This document shows positions 1-12,424 of a stretch of DNA of 64,000 bases, piece after piece. The position numbers and the translations under genes are program-made. Numbering within the stretch: position 1 is the first letter of the stretch; every line of letters starts with the position of its first letter. The stretch covers positions 53,685,257 through 53,749,256 of the forward strand of contig BTRK01000006.1 in NCBI GenBank assembly GCA_036245805.1, written 5' to 3'. The notes beneath the pieces were generated by a model. The model was given only the letters and a program-made list of their open reading frames with translations. It did no database searches and was not told the origin of the DNA. Source of the DNA: Pristionchus mayeri (Eukaryota; Nematoda; Chromadorea; Rhabditida; Neodiplogasteridae).

Positions 1-250
1 ATCAATTCCGGACTCCTTTGTTTGTCCGGACTGTCCGTAATCGAACAAAGGGTCATTTCTATTTCATAAAAAATGAAATGATTCAAATCGAGCGACGATA
101 TCGCGAGTTCAATAAATCCTTTGTGCGTCCGGACCAATATGTATCAATTCCGGACAATTGCGGACAACGACATTGTCCGTCATGGTCCATCCGGACACGG
201 ACAATTGCGGTCAATTACCCATTCATTTCTCGGTCGCCGTGTCCGTAGTC
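1..250. repeat. GTCCGKA-rich low-complexity stretch, cut by the window edge
   Basis: The motif TCCGGAC or GTCCGT recurs about ten times in both orientations, and the phrase atcaattccggac occurs at the first base and again near position 140. No gene can be supported. It is probably the end of a repeat element whose rest lies outside the window. Confidence 0.4.
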
Positions 251-439
251 CGGCTTTGTCCGTTTTCACAACCCTAATTCTAAATGATGCGCTCTTCATC
301 ATAAGTTAGTATTTAAATAAGCTCAAAAGTCTAATAATCTTGAGCGAAGAGGCATTCCTTCTTGCAGGGATCCAGCTGATACCTGGTGCTTCTAGTCTTG
401 TCTGTCCATCAATGGCGTGTTTCACTTCAATAATTATCA

Positions 440-1818
440 TTATCGATATTTATCCATGATCAAGGTCTGGGCCTGGTAGAAAATGCTGTTCTTCCAAGCA
501 ACGTGGTCTCTTCTACACACACTATCCCAGTTCGGTCCTAGTTGTTGCACGATTTCGTCCCTCCATCTCGTCCGTGGTCTTCCAATTGGACGGACTCGAT
601 CGTACGGAGTCCATTCCATCACTCGTTTAGTCCATCTGTCGTCATCAAGCAATGCTATTCTTGCTGCCCAGTTCCACTTTCTCTGCATCGCTTGCACTCC
701 GGGATTGGCACTTTCTGCGACAGCCATTCATTGGTTCGACGATCTAACCTCGTAACTCCGCACATTTTCCTCATCATACTTCGTTGTACTACTATGAGTC
801 GATTAGTAATCTTTTTGGTCAGGCTCCATAGTTCACTTCCGTATAAAAGTGCTGGCATTACACACATTCTGTAGACTCTGGCCTTGAGGCCTATTTCTCT
901 CTTTCATTTGATTAAGAATTCATTAAATCGATTAAATCCTCTCCAAGCATTTCCGATCCGGCGATTTATTTCCAGCATGAGATTTTGATCGAATGATACC
1001 CTTGTTCCACGATATACAAAGGAATCTACGTAAGTCAAAGGTTGTCGGTCAGCAAGTAATTGTCTTTGTTTTCGATTGTACGTAACGACAGTCTTCTTTT
1101 TGTTTTAAATCAGGCCTACCTCCTTGCTCGCGAAACAAAGATCGTCAATCATCTGTTGCAATTCTTTTGGGGAATGTGAAATTAGTACCACATCATCTGC
1201 ATAACGAAGGTGACTCAGTCTTCTCCCATTGATATTGATTCCATACTCCTCCCACTTCATCGCACTCAGACAATCCTCGAGTAAAGCGTTAAACAGGTGA
1301 GGTGAGAGCGAGTCTCCTTGTCGGACACCTCTTGCTACATTGATAGGAACTTTCTCTTGTCCCCAAACGTACGAATACTTGACCTTTATCGTATGCGTTC
1401 CTTATAACGTTCACAATTTTAGAATGCACTCCTCGAACGCTTGCCACACTGCTCCAAATTCTATGCAGCCAAAAGCTTTTGCGTAATCTATGAAGGCGAG
1501 AATGCATGGAAAATCATATTCCGTCGAGCGGCTTATACGTTCACTGAGAGCAAACGAGTGGTCTAGTGTCGAAAAGTTTCTCCTGAATCCAGCTTGCTCG
1601 CATGGCTGGTGGGCATTGAGAGTTCGTTCTATCCTTGTGTCGATCGTGGACGTAAACACATAGATGAGATTGAGTAACGCGATTGGCCGGTAGTTTGTTA
1701 TGTCCATCATGTTTCCCTTCTTGAATATGAGTGAAATGAAAGAATTCGAGAGACTGTCCGGAATCTCTTCTTGGACTATCCACTGGTTGAACAATTCAGC
1801 TAAAGGTTCCGAGAGCAC
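440..1818 (-). pseudogene. RTE-type non-LTR retrotransposon, 5'-truncated reverse transcriptase remnant
   Basis: Read on the minus strand in broken frames, this stretch gives the order of a non-LTR reverse transcriptase. NYRPIALLN and FIDYAKAFG lie near 1800-1470, GVRQGDSLSPHLFNALLEDC near 1320-1260, and the catalytic box LRYADDVVLISH near 1210-1180. The C-terminal thumb region follows, with GSELWSLTKK near 830 and GRPRTRWRDEI near 560, a signature typical of RTE-clade elements. The upstream endonuclease domain is missing, and frameshifts and a stop (near 1110) break the frame at least three times, so it cannot be active. The GRPRTRW tail and YADD box are seen directly; the RTE assignment rests on family knowledge, and a related non-LTR clade is possible. 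It is a dead 5'-truncated copy, as usual for target-primed insertion. Confidence 0.85.
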
Positions 1819-4268
1819 ATCTAAGCCACTCTTTAGCCTTCCTTAAGGTGGAATGGTTTTCTCTCTATATCCTGCTTGAGTAGCCATTGATTGCAAATTT
1901 GGTCTTCTTTTACAACGACGTTTTCTTGCAAATCAGTAGCGGGTCAAGGTGACGAAATACAGATATGCATTTGACTCTGTTACAGAATTTTGAATGAACT
2001 GATTTGGATCCAATACAACTATTATGCAGGTATGGCATGGAGGATTATACAGGCCATAATAGAGATTCTCGTTCCTAGAAGTAAGTGAGATATTCTAGGT
2101 AACATATGTATCAATACTTCTGGGACACCCTGTATTTCTTCATAGAAGACGACAACTCTAATACGCCATAGGGACATAAGCCATAGGGAGGGCTACTCAA
2201 GTCTGAAGGGTCCGCGACTCTCTCCTCTATCCTAGAGGGCACAGGGGGCCACAGGCAGGAATACTCTAAAGGGAGGGTGCCTCTCGTTGGAAGAGTCCGA
2301 CTCACTCCTCTCCCCCCCTCGCCCGCCAGCACCTCCAGGGGGCAGGCGGCACAGCTCGGGTGAGGGAAGAATAAAGAGTGTGTGTGTAAGGCACGAAAGG
2401 CGATCAAGGAATGGAATCATAGTATGTGCTATTATGTAATATCTCGAGAGTTTTTGTCGACGGCCGATCGATGAACATCCGGAATTGCGGGTTCGGGATC
2501 GGTTATCAGTTATAATGCCCCTCCCCCCAATCGTACATGTTCCCACCCTAATTGATAAAGAGTGCAAACACACAAAACACTCCACACTAACGTGGCCACG
2601 GATTGTTCCCCCTCATTCATCACGGTTCACTTTCCTACTTCTGACTTTTTTTGGGAGAAGGAAGAACGTATCTCTCTCCTCGTAAAGATATACCACCCGT
2701 TCGAGAAACAATATATCTCTCCCTTGTTCTATCGTATCGCTATTGTACACTTTTCTCGGAGCAACTCGGTTTGCTGTCCCTATCGGCTCGATTCCTACGT
2801 TGTGAATTCAAAAGCATTACGACGGATTTGCATTGTTAACATTCCTTTTCTGGAGTAGGGATCACGTCGTAATGGTCATGGGGGAGCAAATTGGATAGAT
2901 AATGCGGTATCTTCACTCACCATCGTTTTCTCTATAGACTCTATAGATAGCGCGAGGCTGCAATTACTTTTTTTTAAATATGGGAGGTGCAACATCCTCC
3001 ACTCCCTCTTTGCACAAATGCATCAACCGTATTTTCCTTGTTTTTTTCGTTCACGATTGTTTTTTTTCCGATCCCGCTCTTTTTCATCCTTTTTTCCTAG
3101 ATCGCTCTGCCGAAAGAACCTGCGCACTGTTCCTTAACTTGTACCAGATTCAGTAGTTCATATACTAACAGTAGTTTATCTACTACCGTTTTGTAGTTAA
3201 TTTTATTCACCAACATTGATCATGTCCCGATTTTGCCCCATTTGTTTCTGATTTTCTTCTTGTTGAACCTAGAAATTCATGGCATCATATTCATATTCAT
3301 ATTCATATTTATCCTGGCGTCAGGCACAATGGTCCTGCAGGAGGGTGACTTCAGTGTGGAGGGGATTAGGATATTCGGTCTCAGAACGTCATTAGGTCAA
3401 GGGATGGGATCTTCTTTGGCTTCTTTAGTAAACTCTAGGGACGATCTTGGCGGATCTCCGTTGAGCATTGAAGTAGATCATCCTGCCGCCGAACACCTGA
3501 CTTACGCCGGTTAGGAACTCACACCGCAGACTTGAGCGTGGCGATTCTTGACGGTAGATCACTCGAGGCGATGGGAATCCGTCCGTGCTCCTCCTCTTGA
3601 AGTGTACCATGTAGGCGATACTCTCCGGGTTGCCCAAGCTGACGGGAGAGGATTCCCCAAACTAGGTCGGAAAAGAGCGGGGACAGGGACGTCCGCCCAT
3701 CACGAGCGCGAGAATGGAGAATGGAGAATGGAAAATGGGGAATGACGATGGGAATCCTTCTCCATTCTCCATTCCCCATTCATGGCATCACCAGAATCAA
3801 AAATATCGATTGCCTATTTCCAAATACGATTGTCGATCATCTCGCGATCATTTTTCCGATCAGTTGTGCTCTCTCACAACGAAACATTAATTCCAGTTTG
3901 TTCGATATATATTCGAACTATATCAAGAGAGCTACCAAGAGAAGGAATACCTACTACGGATAATTGCAATTCCCGCTAAAAGTAAGGAATTTAGCGATAG
4001 GAATAGTGATATCAGTCAGATAGAGGAGGAGTAAGATCATAATGAATCCTAATTGTCTCATCCTCAGCTACTTTTTACGCGTTTCTCTCGGGCAACATTC
4101 AAACAAGAACATTCAGGCAGTGCGCAGGCAACCGCCGACCACAAAGCCGGCCCGAAGAATGGATAAAAGAGAAAGCGCCTGAAGGATCGAATCGATTTCT
4201 GAGCGTCTACTCCTAGACAACGTGATACATGGTTGATACTGGTAGTCGAATATTGGCAAAATAAATTG
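1819..4268. other. No supported gene; repeat fragments
   Basis: I see no spliced coding pattern. Minor items: a mariner-like terminus reading TACAGGGTGTCCCAGAAGTA on the minus strand near 2112-2135, a GC-richer block at 2160-2350, a CATATT micro-repeat near 3285-3310, and a small inverted repeat at 3714-3781 (gagaatgg units facing ccattctc units). An open minus frame at 3425-3637 lies in a locally GC-rich block (3300-3700), but I recognise nothing in it. Confidence 0.5.
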
Positions 4269-4270
4269 TA

Positions 4271-5186
4271 TTAGGTTGTTCGGAAAGTTTCTTTCTTTTT
4301 TTCATGTATGGGCACTATTCGCTTCTCCTTTATTTAACCTTGATCAATCAGTTTATGTTTTTTTTTGTACTTGATATGGGCTTGGATACTCTCTATGACA
4401 ACTTTTCGATCACACATACATCACACGTACATGCCTTTTCAATCAATAGATCTTGGACAATGGAGGTCTGAAGTTAGCCTAGTCGACTTTTCTCCCTGAT
4501 TTTTAGCGACGCACGTATCTTTGCAGAACAGAGATAGACATACAAATGACCCAATATTGTGAGGTACGTCAAATAGGGTAATTAGTAAACGTACAACTTA
4601 GGACGTGTTCCCCCAATCTAACGAAGAGTCCATGGAGTAATCCGCACTACGATGGTTTTTTCGAGCATAATTTCTAACTTATTGTGCTTCAATAGGTCAA
4701 CCTAGAGAACAAAGCTATTGTTATTTGTGAAGTACATTACATGGCCACTTGCTATCCTTAATTATTTGGGAATCCAATTACGTATCCATGAGCAGGATTT
4801 TTCATAATATTTATACCGAAATTTGAACATCGAAATGGTGACATATTGCGTATCTCGAGATGGTTGAAAGCCTGGTTTTTCTTTGTTATCATTATTAGCA
4901 ACTCTTTCCCTATCATACACTATCCGTCTAGCATCGGTTGGCATCTAGTTCTCGGGAAAAATGACCCAACAAAATACACTGAAATTTTGCTTTTTCAGGT
5001 TTTTTTGACATTTGCTAACTTTTGATATTTTCTCTAGCATGCTATACGACCGAGATGTGATTTGAACATGCTGTAGTATTCCACCGCCAAGGCCCTAACG
5101 TATACCATAGACAAAATAATTGAGGCCAAATGCCACAAGAATTGGCATGAGAAAAATAAAAGAAAGAAACTTTCCGAACAACCTAA
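4271..5186. mobile_element. Mariner-type non-autonomous element, 916 bp
   Basis: The ends are inverted copies of TTAGGTTGTTCGGAAAGTTT and the element is flanked by TA on both sides, as for mariner-superfamily insertions. No transposase motifs are visible inside, so it is a deleted derivative that would need a helper transposase. Confidence 0.85.
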
Positions 5187-5655
5187 TACTTTGATGGACC
5201 AATTTGTGCTAATTATATTAAAAAAAGGATTGTGTACCATGTATTACTCGTTAAATATATATCCATTGAAAGCGAAATTGACTTACATTTGTTCCGGATA
5301 AGGCAGCGTTGTATGCATGCTGGAAAACGGCGCGGTGTCAGGGCCAACGGAAACGCTACCTGCTCTGATCGGTTGATTCTCAGGTTGACTGCTGTTGTAT
5401 AGTTGGCCTGTCCCCAAACTCCATGAGCATAGAGGGAATAGACTTTATCTACAGAAAGGGGACAAGAGAAGAGGTCACATCGCACTAGTCACAGAGACGA
5501 TAGAATGGGGAGGACTCATCCTTAAATAGGCACGAGAGTAAATGGGACATGCTAATGGACAGAGGGGAGAGGAGGGCGAGAGTGCAACTCGAGACAACGG
5601 AGGATAGTCTAGTCTACACGTATGCTAATTGACTATGGGGTACAAGGCCAGGGCC
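5187..5655. other. Intergenic stretch, nothing recognised
   Basis: No gene, RNA or repeat boundary can be supported between the mariner element and the next foldback. Confidence 0.4.
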
Positions 5656-5659
5656 TTTA

Positions 5660-7062
5660 CACAACAATACATATGAAACCGTTCGCAATAGATTCAATAA
5701 GTGCTTCGCACAGCCCAAAAAATGAAATTGCTGCAAACTTGCTCCTAGGGACAGTTTTCGATTCTCAACAACATAGCGTCTTTGGTTTTTCGAAATTCCG
5801 CCTCTTGGTTCCGGTATGGCACCGGGTTTGTTGGTACCAAAACTGGGGTTTTTCTCAGTGAAAGCTTCAAAGTAAAGCTAGATTCACAGAAATTTGACCC
5901 CAAAGGTAGTTTTTCATGAGGAATTCGCCTATGTAATTCATTTATGATGAAACTCAAAAGTACGGGTCAAAAATTGACTTTTTGAACCAAATGAGTGCGA
6001 GGGTCGTCACATAGATCATTCGATTCGCAGTGAAATTCTGATATTTTCATATGTTGGAAGTTTTTCTAAACAAGGGGGTCCAGAGACGTTGCCTATTTTC
6101 TATTTTCTTTTTCTTCCATTTCTATCAAGAAAAGAAGAGAGAAGAAAGATTATTTATATTTCTATCATTTCTATCATTTCTATCATTTCTATCATTTCAT
6201 ATTTCTATCAAGAAAACAGAGACGTTGAGATGTGAGGCTATTCAATGACGATCCGTTTAATGATATGATGGAATGTGTAGCTGATATTGCTGATGACATT
6301 ATAAGTGATTGACACCTTTTCCACACTGAAATACCTCAATATTGCGAAGCTATACTTTTTATTGATAACGCCTAATATACTTTTTTATTGAGTACGCCTA
6401 AGATAAATTTATGCATCTAAGTACGATTTGCACTGTCAAAAATCGATGAAAACATGCAGAGTATTTCCACAGAATGATGGGGAAAATGTGGCAAAATGAT
6501 GACTCTTGAGGTGAATCGAACCTGCGACCTGCGGGTTATCAGGCGTAACACACAAGGCGATTGCCATTGCTTGCGTGCGCTGTCTGCGCAGGCTCCCAAG
6601 CGAGGTGTCGGCCATAAAAGCGAGAGCAACGTCTCTGGACCCCCTTGTTTAGAAAAACTTCCAACATATGAAAATATCAGAATTTCACGTCGAATCGAAT
6701 GATCTATGTGGCGACCCTCGCACTCATTTGGTTCAAAAAGTCAATTTTTGACCCGTACTTTTGAGTTTCATCATAAATGAATTACATAGGCGAATTCCTC
6801 ATGAAAAACTACCTTTGGGGTCAAATTTCTGTGAATCTAGCTTTACTTTGAAGCTTTCACTGAGAAAAACCCCAGTTTTGGTACCAACAAACCCGGTGCC
6901 ATACCGGAACCAAGAGGCGGGATTTCGAAAAACCAAAGACGCTATTTTGTTCAGAATCAAAAACTGTCCCTAGGAGCAAGTTTGCAGCAACTTAATTTTT
7001 TGAGCTGTGCGGAGCCCCACTAGCGATTTGTTGAATCTATCGCGCACAGTCTCATATTGTAA
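5660..7062. mobile_element. Foldback element, about 1.4 kb, with a tRNA-like core
   Basis: Arms at about 5660-6094 and 6620-7062 are near-identical inverted copies; for example the phrase cctagggacagtttt near 5745 faces its complement near 6965. The two long ORFs here (5745-5957 minus and 6761-6973 plus) encode the same peptide because they are the two arms, so they are not independent genes. The unique centre holds a 10-bp tandem run (tctatcattt, about five copies, 6155-6203), a purine-rich stretch and a tRNA-like sequence. Confidence 0.85.
6496..6582 (-). other. tRNA-like sequence (pseudogene or SINE head)
   Basis: On the minus strand the text CAGGTTCGATTCACC matches a pol III B box (GGTTCGANTCC), with GATAACCCGCAGGTC just upstream as in an anticodon-arm region. 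T-arm and anticodon-stem pairing are imperfect, so a functional tRNA is unlikely. Confidence 0.45.
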
Positions 7063-7067
7063 TTTTT

Positions 7068-7760
7068 GTTCGCCATCTTTATATACACTTCGCCCGATAT
7101 TGTACTCGATACTATCTGCAGTAAACGAATATATGGAGTTCATGGTATAGGTCACGGTGCGATAGATCGTCTCTCGATGACCGCTCATTGTTTTGCTATT
7201 CGATCAATCAAATATTTGAATTATAAACAGATATTTGTTTAGTGGGAAGCGCACATTGCCTGTTGGGGAATGTAGAAAACTGCATATTTTTTATTACCGA
7301 AAAGCGGATGCTGTAGCCGATCTGCCCTCTCAGCAACCACTGTAACAGTCTATGATATTAGTGAGACAATGATATTTGTGGACTTTCGAAATATACATGT
7401 ATGTGTTTTGTTTTCATTTAAAATAGGTGTTTACCGGAGAACGAAATATCTGTTTATGACCTAAATATCGGTTTCATGTTCGCCATCTTTATGTACTCTT
7501 CGCCCTCTGCAGCAAACGATGAAATGGAGGTCATGGGATAGGGTACGGTAGGAATGATCGTCTCTCGATCGACCGCTTATTGTTTTTGTTAGTCGATCAA
7601 TAAAAAATATGCATTGCAAACAAATATTTTATTATTGGGAAGCGCATATTGTCTGTTCGAGGATATTTCATACTGGAAGTTTTGATTACCGAAAAGCGGA
7701 TGCTGTTGCCGATCGGCCCTCTCAGCAACCACTGTAACGCTCTGCGAGGATTCTTAAATG
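7068..7760. repeat. Direct repeat, two diverged units with a period of about 410 bp
   Basis: The phrase gttcgccatcttta opens each unit (7069 and 7479). The sequences cgtctctcgat, gggaagcgca and cgaaaagcggatgctgt recur at the same spacing. The second unit is shorter. No coding signal is seen. Confidence 0.8.
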
Positions 7761-8148
7761 ACTCAGTTGCGAGTAGAGCTCCGCTTGTCCGAATCTTAGT
7801 CGATTTGTGTTTTGCCTGCATCCCAAATGCATGAAAACCCATATTTTCTCCGTGATTGTCGACAACTGTTCCGAATTTTCCGGGATTTGTTCATCACTGC
7901 GTGTTTTGATAACTGCCTATTTTTTCTCATTTCGATAAATGTTTGATTGTGCTGAATACCACTGAATTTCAGCTATTGATGGGGGTGGCGAACTTATGGG
8001 GAAACGATCACCAGCATTGCCAATCCGTTTATATAAGCATAGTGCTGATATGAAGCCATATAGCTAACATTCCGAAAGTAGTCGAATTTGGTGAAATTGA
8101 ACAACAATTCGACAATTAAGTGATATGTATTAACCACGATACCCGAAA

Positions 8149-8440
8149 GTGATTGAACATCGATTGGCTAATGACATCCGGGCTCCTCATACACTCTTTG
8201 CCGTTATCTTGTCCTGTTTTTCCGCCGATCGAGTGTGTAGAGAAACTGGCGTCCAAGACCGTAATCACTTTCGCCATCTCCGACAGTTCGAGTGGCCGAA
8301 AGGCGTTAATCGAGTGCGGGTATCTCCTTATCCATCTCCGATCTCCGCTTCGTTTCGGAAATCCAACGGAGATCCTAATCGATGTATCTCCACAAGAGGT
8401 GACAACATGGATACGGCAATCCAGCTTGGATGATCCTCCA
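8149..8440 (-). repeat. Copy 1 of a dispersed repeat with a conserved minus-strand frame
   Basis: This block is shared with 27565-27865 and 51722-51965. In all three copies the minus frame that begins GDxSIRISVG and contains RRYPHSI, AFRPL and LSEMAK stays open, while the plus frame carries stops in the third copy. That suggests a decayed exon of an unidentified minus-strand gene rather than random repeat. Next to 51722 the same block directly follows the coding-like sequence of the 28.9 and 52.8 kb loci. I do not recognise the protein. Confidence 0.45.
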
Positions 8441-8588
8441 AGACGGCTTCACCGTTTACATTCCTGGCTTGAAAAGCCGTTTTATCGTCACTAATCTCCG
8501 CTATGAGTGTGTTTACTAAGGATATTGTCTTATTTATATATTTTCTTAAATCCTTATTTCTGAAATATGTATTTACCATGCGAAAAAT

Positions 8589-8749
8589 ATGAAACCCATT
8601 CCAAAAGTACCCGATTACTTATTGGCGCGACTCTGCGTATCATTTAACTTATTTGCTGGCTTGGTTTTCTACGCCCGATTTGTTTGGTTCCACGGTCTCG
8701 ATTTTGAGCAGCCACAACCACCAATTCGGTGCGATAAAGATGGAAAGCG
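8589..8749 (+). CDS. Candidate first exon of a type II membrane protein
   Basis: An ATG at 8589 opens a 57-codon frame beginning MKPIPKVPDYLLARLC. It has a hydrophobic stretch at about residues 11-35 (LLARLCVSFNLFAG, then LVFYARFVWF) followed by a proline-rich stem. That is the shape of a signal anchor of a Golgi enzyme. A possible donor (AAAGC|GTATAG, about 8750) precedes the in-frame TGA at 8760. I could not find the next exon before the C1GALT1-like gene starts at 9421, so this may be a gene fragment. The product is not identified. Confidence 0.35.
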
Positions 8750-8846
8750 TATAGACAACTGAAAGAACTCGTGGTTGCTGAAGAACGAATGATATTTTGT
8801 AAAAATATGGGAGTTTCGGAAACAGAAAAGGATGTGCTCGAGCTGG

Positions 8847-9070
8847 CGCGTGGCACTAGGTCGGATGATCATCGGCGGATGATAACCTACTGGATGGTAA
8901 CCAAAATAACGGGCCCTTCTGTAGCGCCTTGGCACAATCTTTTTTTGGAACTTTGGCAACCTACTGTGAAAGTTCTAAGGAGGGTCCATTTTTGGTAGGT
9001 CCGACTTAGACGTCGACGATTGGTAGGACATCCAATAGGTCCGACGGTGATCATCCGACCTAGTGCCCTG
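8847..9070. repeat. Short foldback
   Basis: Sequence at 8850-8898 (ggcactaggtcggatgatca) is repeated inverted at 9028-9070. The intervening about 130 bp is unique. It is probably a small MITE. Confidence 0.55.
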
Positions 9071-9225
9071 GCCCGTATGTCGCAATAGCCCGTCCTATTG
9101 GGACATTAACCCATGATTATTATTCATCGTGCTCAGAGCACCGTAACCAGTGAGATAATATTACGCGGAAAATAATCGATTGTATGCAATTTGTTACACT
9201 TGGGCACTGCATCCTTGAATCTTCC

Positions 9226-9290
<65 letters not shown>
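9226..9290. repeat. (CT)n microsatellite
   Basis: About 30 uninterrupted CT units are followed by a CT-rich tract to about 9362. The ORFs read through it are artefacts. Confidence 0.95.
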
Positions 9291-9420
9291 TACCTCTCCA
9301 CCTCTCCCCATCTCCTTCTCTCTCCCGTTCTCCCTCCCCCATATCCTCTCTCCCTCTCTCTCAAATATTTGGGAGGAGCTTGCCCGCAAACAAGCGTGCA
9401 TGGCAATTTGGTTTAGATAC

Positions 9421-12400
9421 ATGATTTCAAATTGCAACACGCCATCTTCTCCTTCAGTTCATTCCATGCCATTCACGATGGTTAGTTTGTGATTTATATC
9501 AAGTCGACTTTATTTTTCAGATAAGGCATACTTTCTGGACGTTAGTCGTATTCGTAATACGAATCGGCATTGTCTTCTTCTTCTTCGCGGTTGGAACAAC
9601 GCTGTTGCTGATGAACAGTGTACGATCGCATGACTACTTCTACACGACATCGAAGAGGTTCGAAATCATGACATGTGCTTCTGGATCATTCCGAAAATGC
9701 CGTAGGTTTGTCAGATAATCCTCATTGGCAGTTCTTCGAAAATTGATGAGGAAGGCGCGATGCTCATCAAACTCAACGATTCCGAGCTGCTGCTGCAAGT
9801 CGAGGTTTCGCCCGCTGCTGCTACTCTTCCAAACAAAGGAGATGTCATGTGCTGGGTGCTCTCATCTGAGAAGTATCACGAAACCAGGGTTAGTGATTGT
9901 ATGGGAGAAAAAGCAACATACATTGCACTTAAATTCGCCAAATGATTTACTTTAAAGCACGATTAGGTACACAAAATATGATATACGGCTTGTTTAAGGT
10001 ATACAGTGGTTAGAGAAATTCTTGAGAGTTTGTATACATCGGCCTCATTGGATTCCGTCTCTTAACGTTGACATTATCGTTCATTATCTTGAGGTGGTTG
10101 TTCTTTTTTTACATGTGCTTGTTGGGAGAGGATATGCATTCACTGACTCCTGATTGTTTAGGCTCTCGCAGTGAATCAAACCTGGCTCAGCCGCTGTGAC
10201 CACGGCGTTATATTCACTAACGCTGCATTCAATACTGAATACAACGTAAGTTACCCTTCTTGTAATCCGCCCAATGTAATTACATTTAATTTAAAAGAAA
10301 AAACCTTAAAAATTCTGAAATTGTATCAAAAAGTTCTCACAAAAGTTGTCAGTGTCCTATTTGTTCCAGATCTCAAATTGTGCTAAATGCTTACACTCTA
10401 TCGTGTTTATCGATGATCACTCTACCCCTTAATATATGCTTGCAGATCCCCTTTCGCACTGTATTCACAGGGATTCCTGACTCTTGCGGCACTCTATTCT
10501 ACAAATCACGCTACGCATTCTACTACATATCGGAAGTGATGCGTGCCGACTTTAACTGGTTTATCAAAGTGAGCCTGCAAAATTATGACATCACATTTCA
10601 AGCGAGATCAATATCGTTTCTAGAACTATTTATAAATGAAAGATTGCGGCTCATCAGTTATTGGTTTGTCGATAAATTGTAAATTAGTGGACATTTTGAA
10701 TCTCGCTTAGCATCTGAACAACTTTGAGATGTGTAGTGTGATTACCCTGGAAGACAGATTTGAAAGCCATTCAGGAGCTTGGTTCAAACTGCATACATTT
10801 CCGAATTATATTATTTCAATTTCATGCCGACGACGACACTTACCTAATCATGGAAAATCTTCGCATCTTCCTGAACACTCTCGACCCCTCCCAGCCATAC
10901 TACATCGGTTTCCGGATGAAGCCGTATCTGGTCAGCGTGCTTCGATATATAGAGATTTCAATAATCCATGCAAATATGAATGCATTCGACAACCACTTTT
11001 CAGGAAAAGGGTTACAACAGTGGAGGTGGAGGCTACGTGCTGTCCAGGTACTTGACATGCTCACTTTAGAAGACTATATTATCCTCAGAAAAGCACTCGA
11101 CCTCTTCGTACGACATGGCTACCACAATGAGACGACCTGTCCCGTCGACATCAACGAGGATCTGGGAATTGGCAGGTTGGTCGCAGGATAGCCGGCGGGT
11201 TGATAACTCAAGGCGACAAGCAATAATTGAAAACAGTGAAGCCGGTGGTGAGAAATAGTACGGAATATCTCGCAACTAGTGTTTCAAGGAACGGTTATTA
11301 AATAAACATTCCTTGTCACCTGTTTTAATTTTTTGTTTAAGGTTATTAAACAAAGCGAGCATTAACATAACAATGTTAAATGAGGCTTGCATTAAGAGTT
11401 CGAAATGCGGGTCACTGCTGTCTCTTCCTTTCCCACACTCTCTCGACCGATCGATGGATAAGAGAGTGTGATGAATGAAGAGACCGTGACATTATTTATC
11501 GTATTCTACTCGCATAGAGCCCATCCCCGTAACTTTGAATAGTAAATTTCAGATGTCTCGCCAACATGGGAATCTTCCCCCATCCAACCATCAACGAGAA
11601 AGGTGATCCCCCCTACATTTACGAGAACCAAAAACTGAATTTTCATAGCAGGTTCAGTTATGAGTTCTCGCAATTTGAAGCTGTACATTAACTATGTAGA
11701 AAGGCTGTAAATTAACTTCTGGTCTCATCGGGATGGGTAGAAATCGATTTAGTGATTTTTCAGGTCAACAGCGCTTCAATGGCTACCATCCCAACAAGAC
11801 ACTCGGCGGGTGGAAGCACCAGAAACAATGGATCCATGACCCTTTAATTACAGTGATTTTTAATATACATTTGATTGTGTTTTGTAACTTCTTCAAAGTT
11901 CATTAGCTCCTATTTTGGTTCCTGAAAGGGTATCGAAATCAGGTCAAACTCGAATCCAAGTATGCACATTTTGGGGATCTTTTACCGGAAAATAAGATAT
12001 GGCAAATCCGACAATTCAAGTCTCTATCACAATCGGAAGTGCCTCAGGCTGATTCCACTTTTTGTCAGTTTCATGGGTTTTGAGTTACATCTGCAGCACC
12101 CGTACAAAGACGTAGTACAGCTCATTCTATAAATGGCTGCCCGACTAGAGATATTTCAGAAACATGAAATTCCTTTCGAATAGGTGCAACTGAGATGAGT
12201 ATCATATTTACAACATGTGAATATGATACTCATCTCAGTTGTTGTGGTTAATATTCGTCAAACTTTATATTTTCCGAGCTTTTACTTATAATATATATAT
12301 ATATATATATATGCAGGGTTTCGATGGAATTGCGCGAGATCTGATATCCTTCCATCACCTCTCCCCAACGGAAATGAAGCTTTTCGATGTTCTGCTCTAT

Positions 12401-12424
12401 AGAATAACTGTTAACAGTAACTAG
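9421..12424 (+). CDS. C1GALT1-like core-1 beta-1,3-galactosyltransferase (GT31), 11 exons
   Basis: Predicted Golgi type II enzyme that would add beta-1,3-galactose to O-linked GalNAc (family function; substrate inferred). Proposed exons: 9421-9480, 9521-9657, 9732-9888, 10162-10245, 10446-10568, 10826-10930, 11004-11047, 11089-11175, 11553-11602, 11764-11852, 12317-12424. All phases agree and give 347 aa, close to the roughly 360 aa of C1GALT1. A signal anchor lies at about residues 23-50. CWVLSSEKYHETR and NQTWLSRCDHGVIFTNA are followed by DFNWFIK and ADDDTYLIMENLR (residue 188 on), the metal and UDP-binding DxD region. Then come KGYNSGGGGYVLSRKAL, DLGIGRCL, QRFNGYHP and the C-terminal ISFHHLSPTEM. 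All are C1GALT1 landmarks. The acceptor of exon 6 is odd: the base triplet before GCCGACGAC is CAT, not CAG (see findings). The exon 2/3 junction is the least certain. Introns carry repeats, including a hairpin at 11420-11484. Confidence 0.85.
11420..11484. repeat. Long hairpin, copy 1
   Basis: GTCTCTTCCTTTCCCACACT pairs with the GAGAGTGTG..GAATGAAGAGAC end around a loop containing cgaccgatcgatgg. It lies in intron 8 of the C1GALT1-like gene. A related hairpin with a similar loop sits at 50924-50988. It could be a tiny MITE or a small-RNA precursor. Confidence 0.5.

Noticed and set aside
3425..3779. Overlapping minus ORFs in a GC-richer block
   Set aside because: No domain, no splice partners, and the frames overlap each other; left unannotated.
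6155..6203. Short regular repeats as a CRISPR array
   Set aside because: Ten-base tandem units without spacers in a eukaryotic sequence; simple repeat.
5745..6973. Two identical 70-residue ORFs on opposite strands (start MSFIINELHRR)
   Set aside because: They are the two arms of one foldback element; no splice context, homologue or codon bias supports a gene.
9120..9440. Arg-Glu and Leu-Ser repeat ORFs
   Set aside because: Frames through the CT microsatellite.
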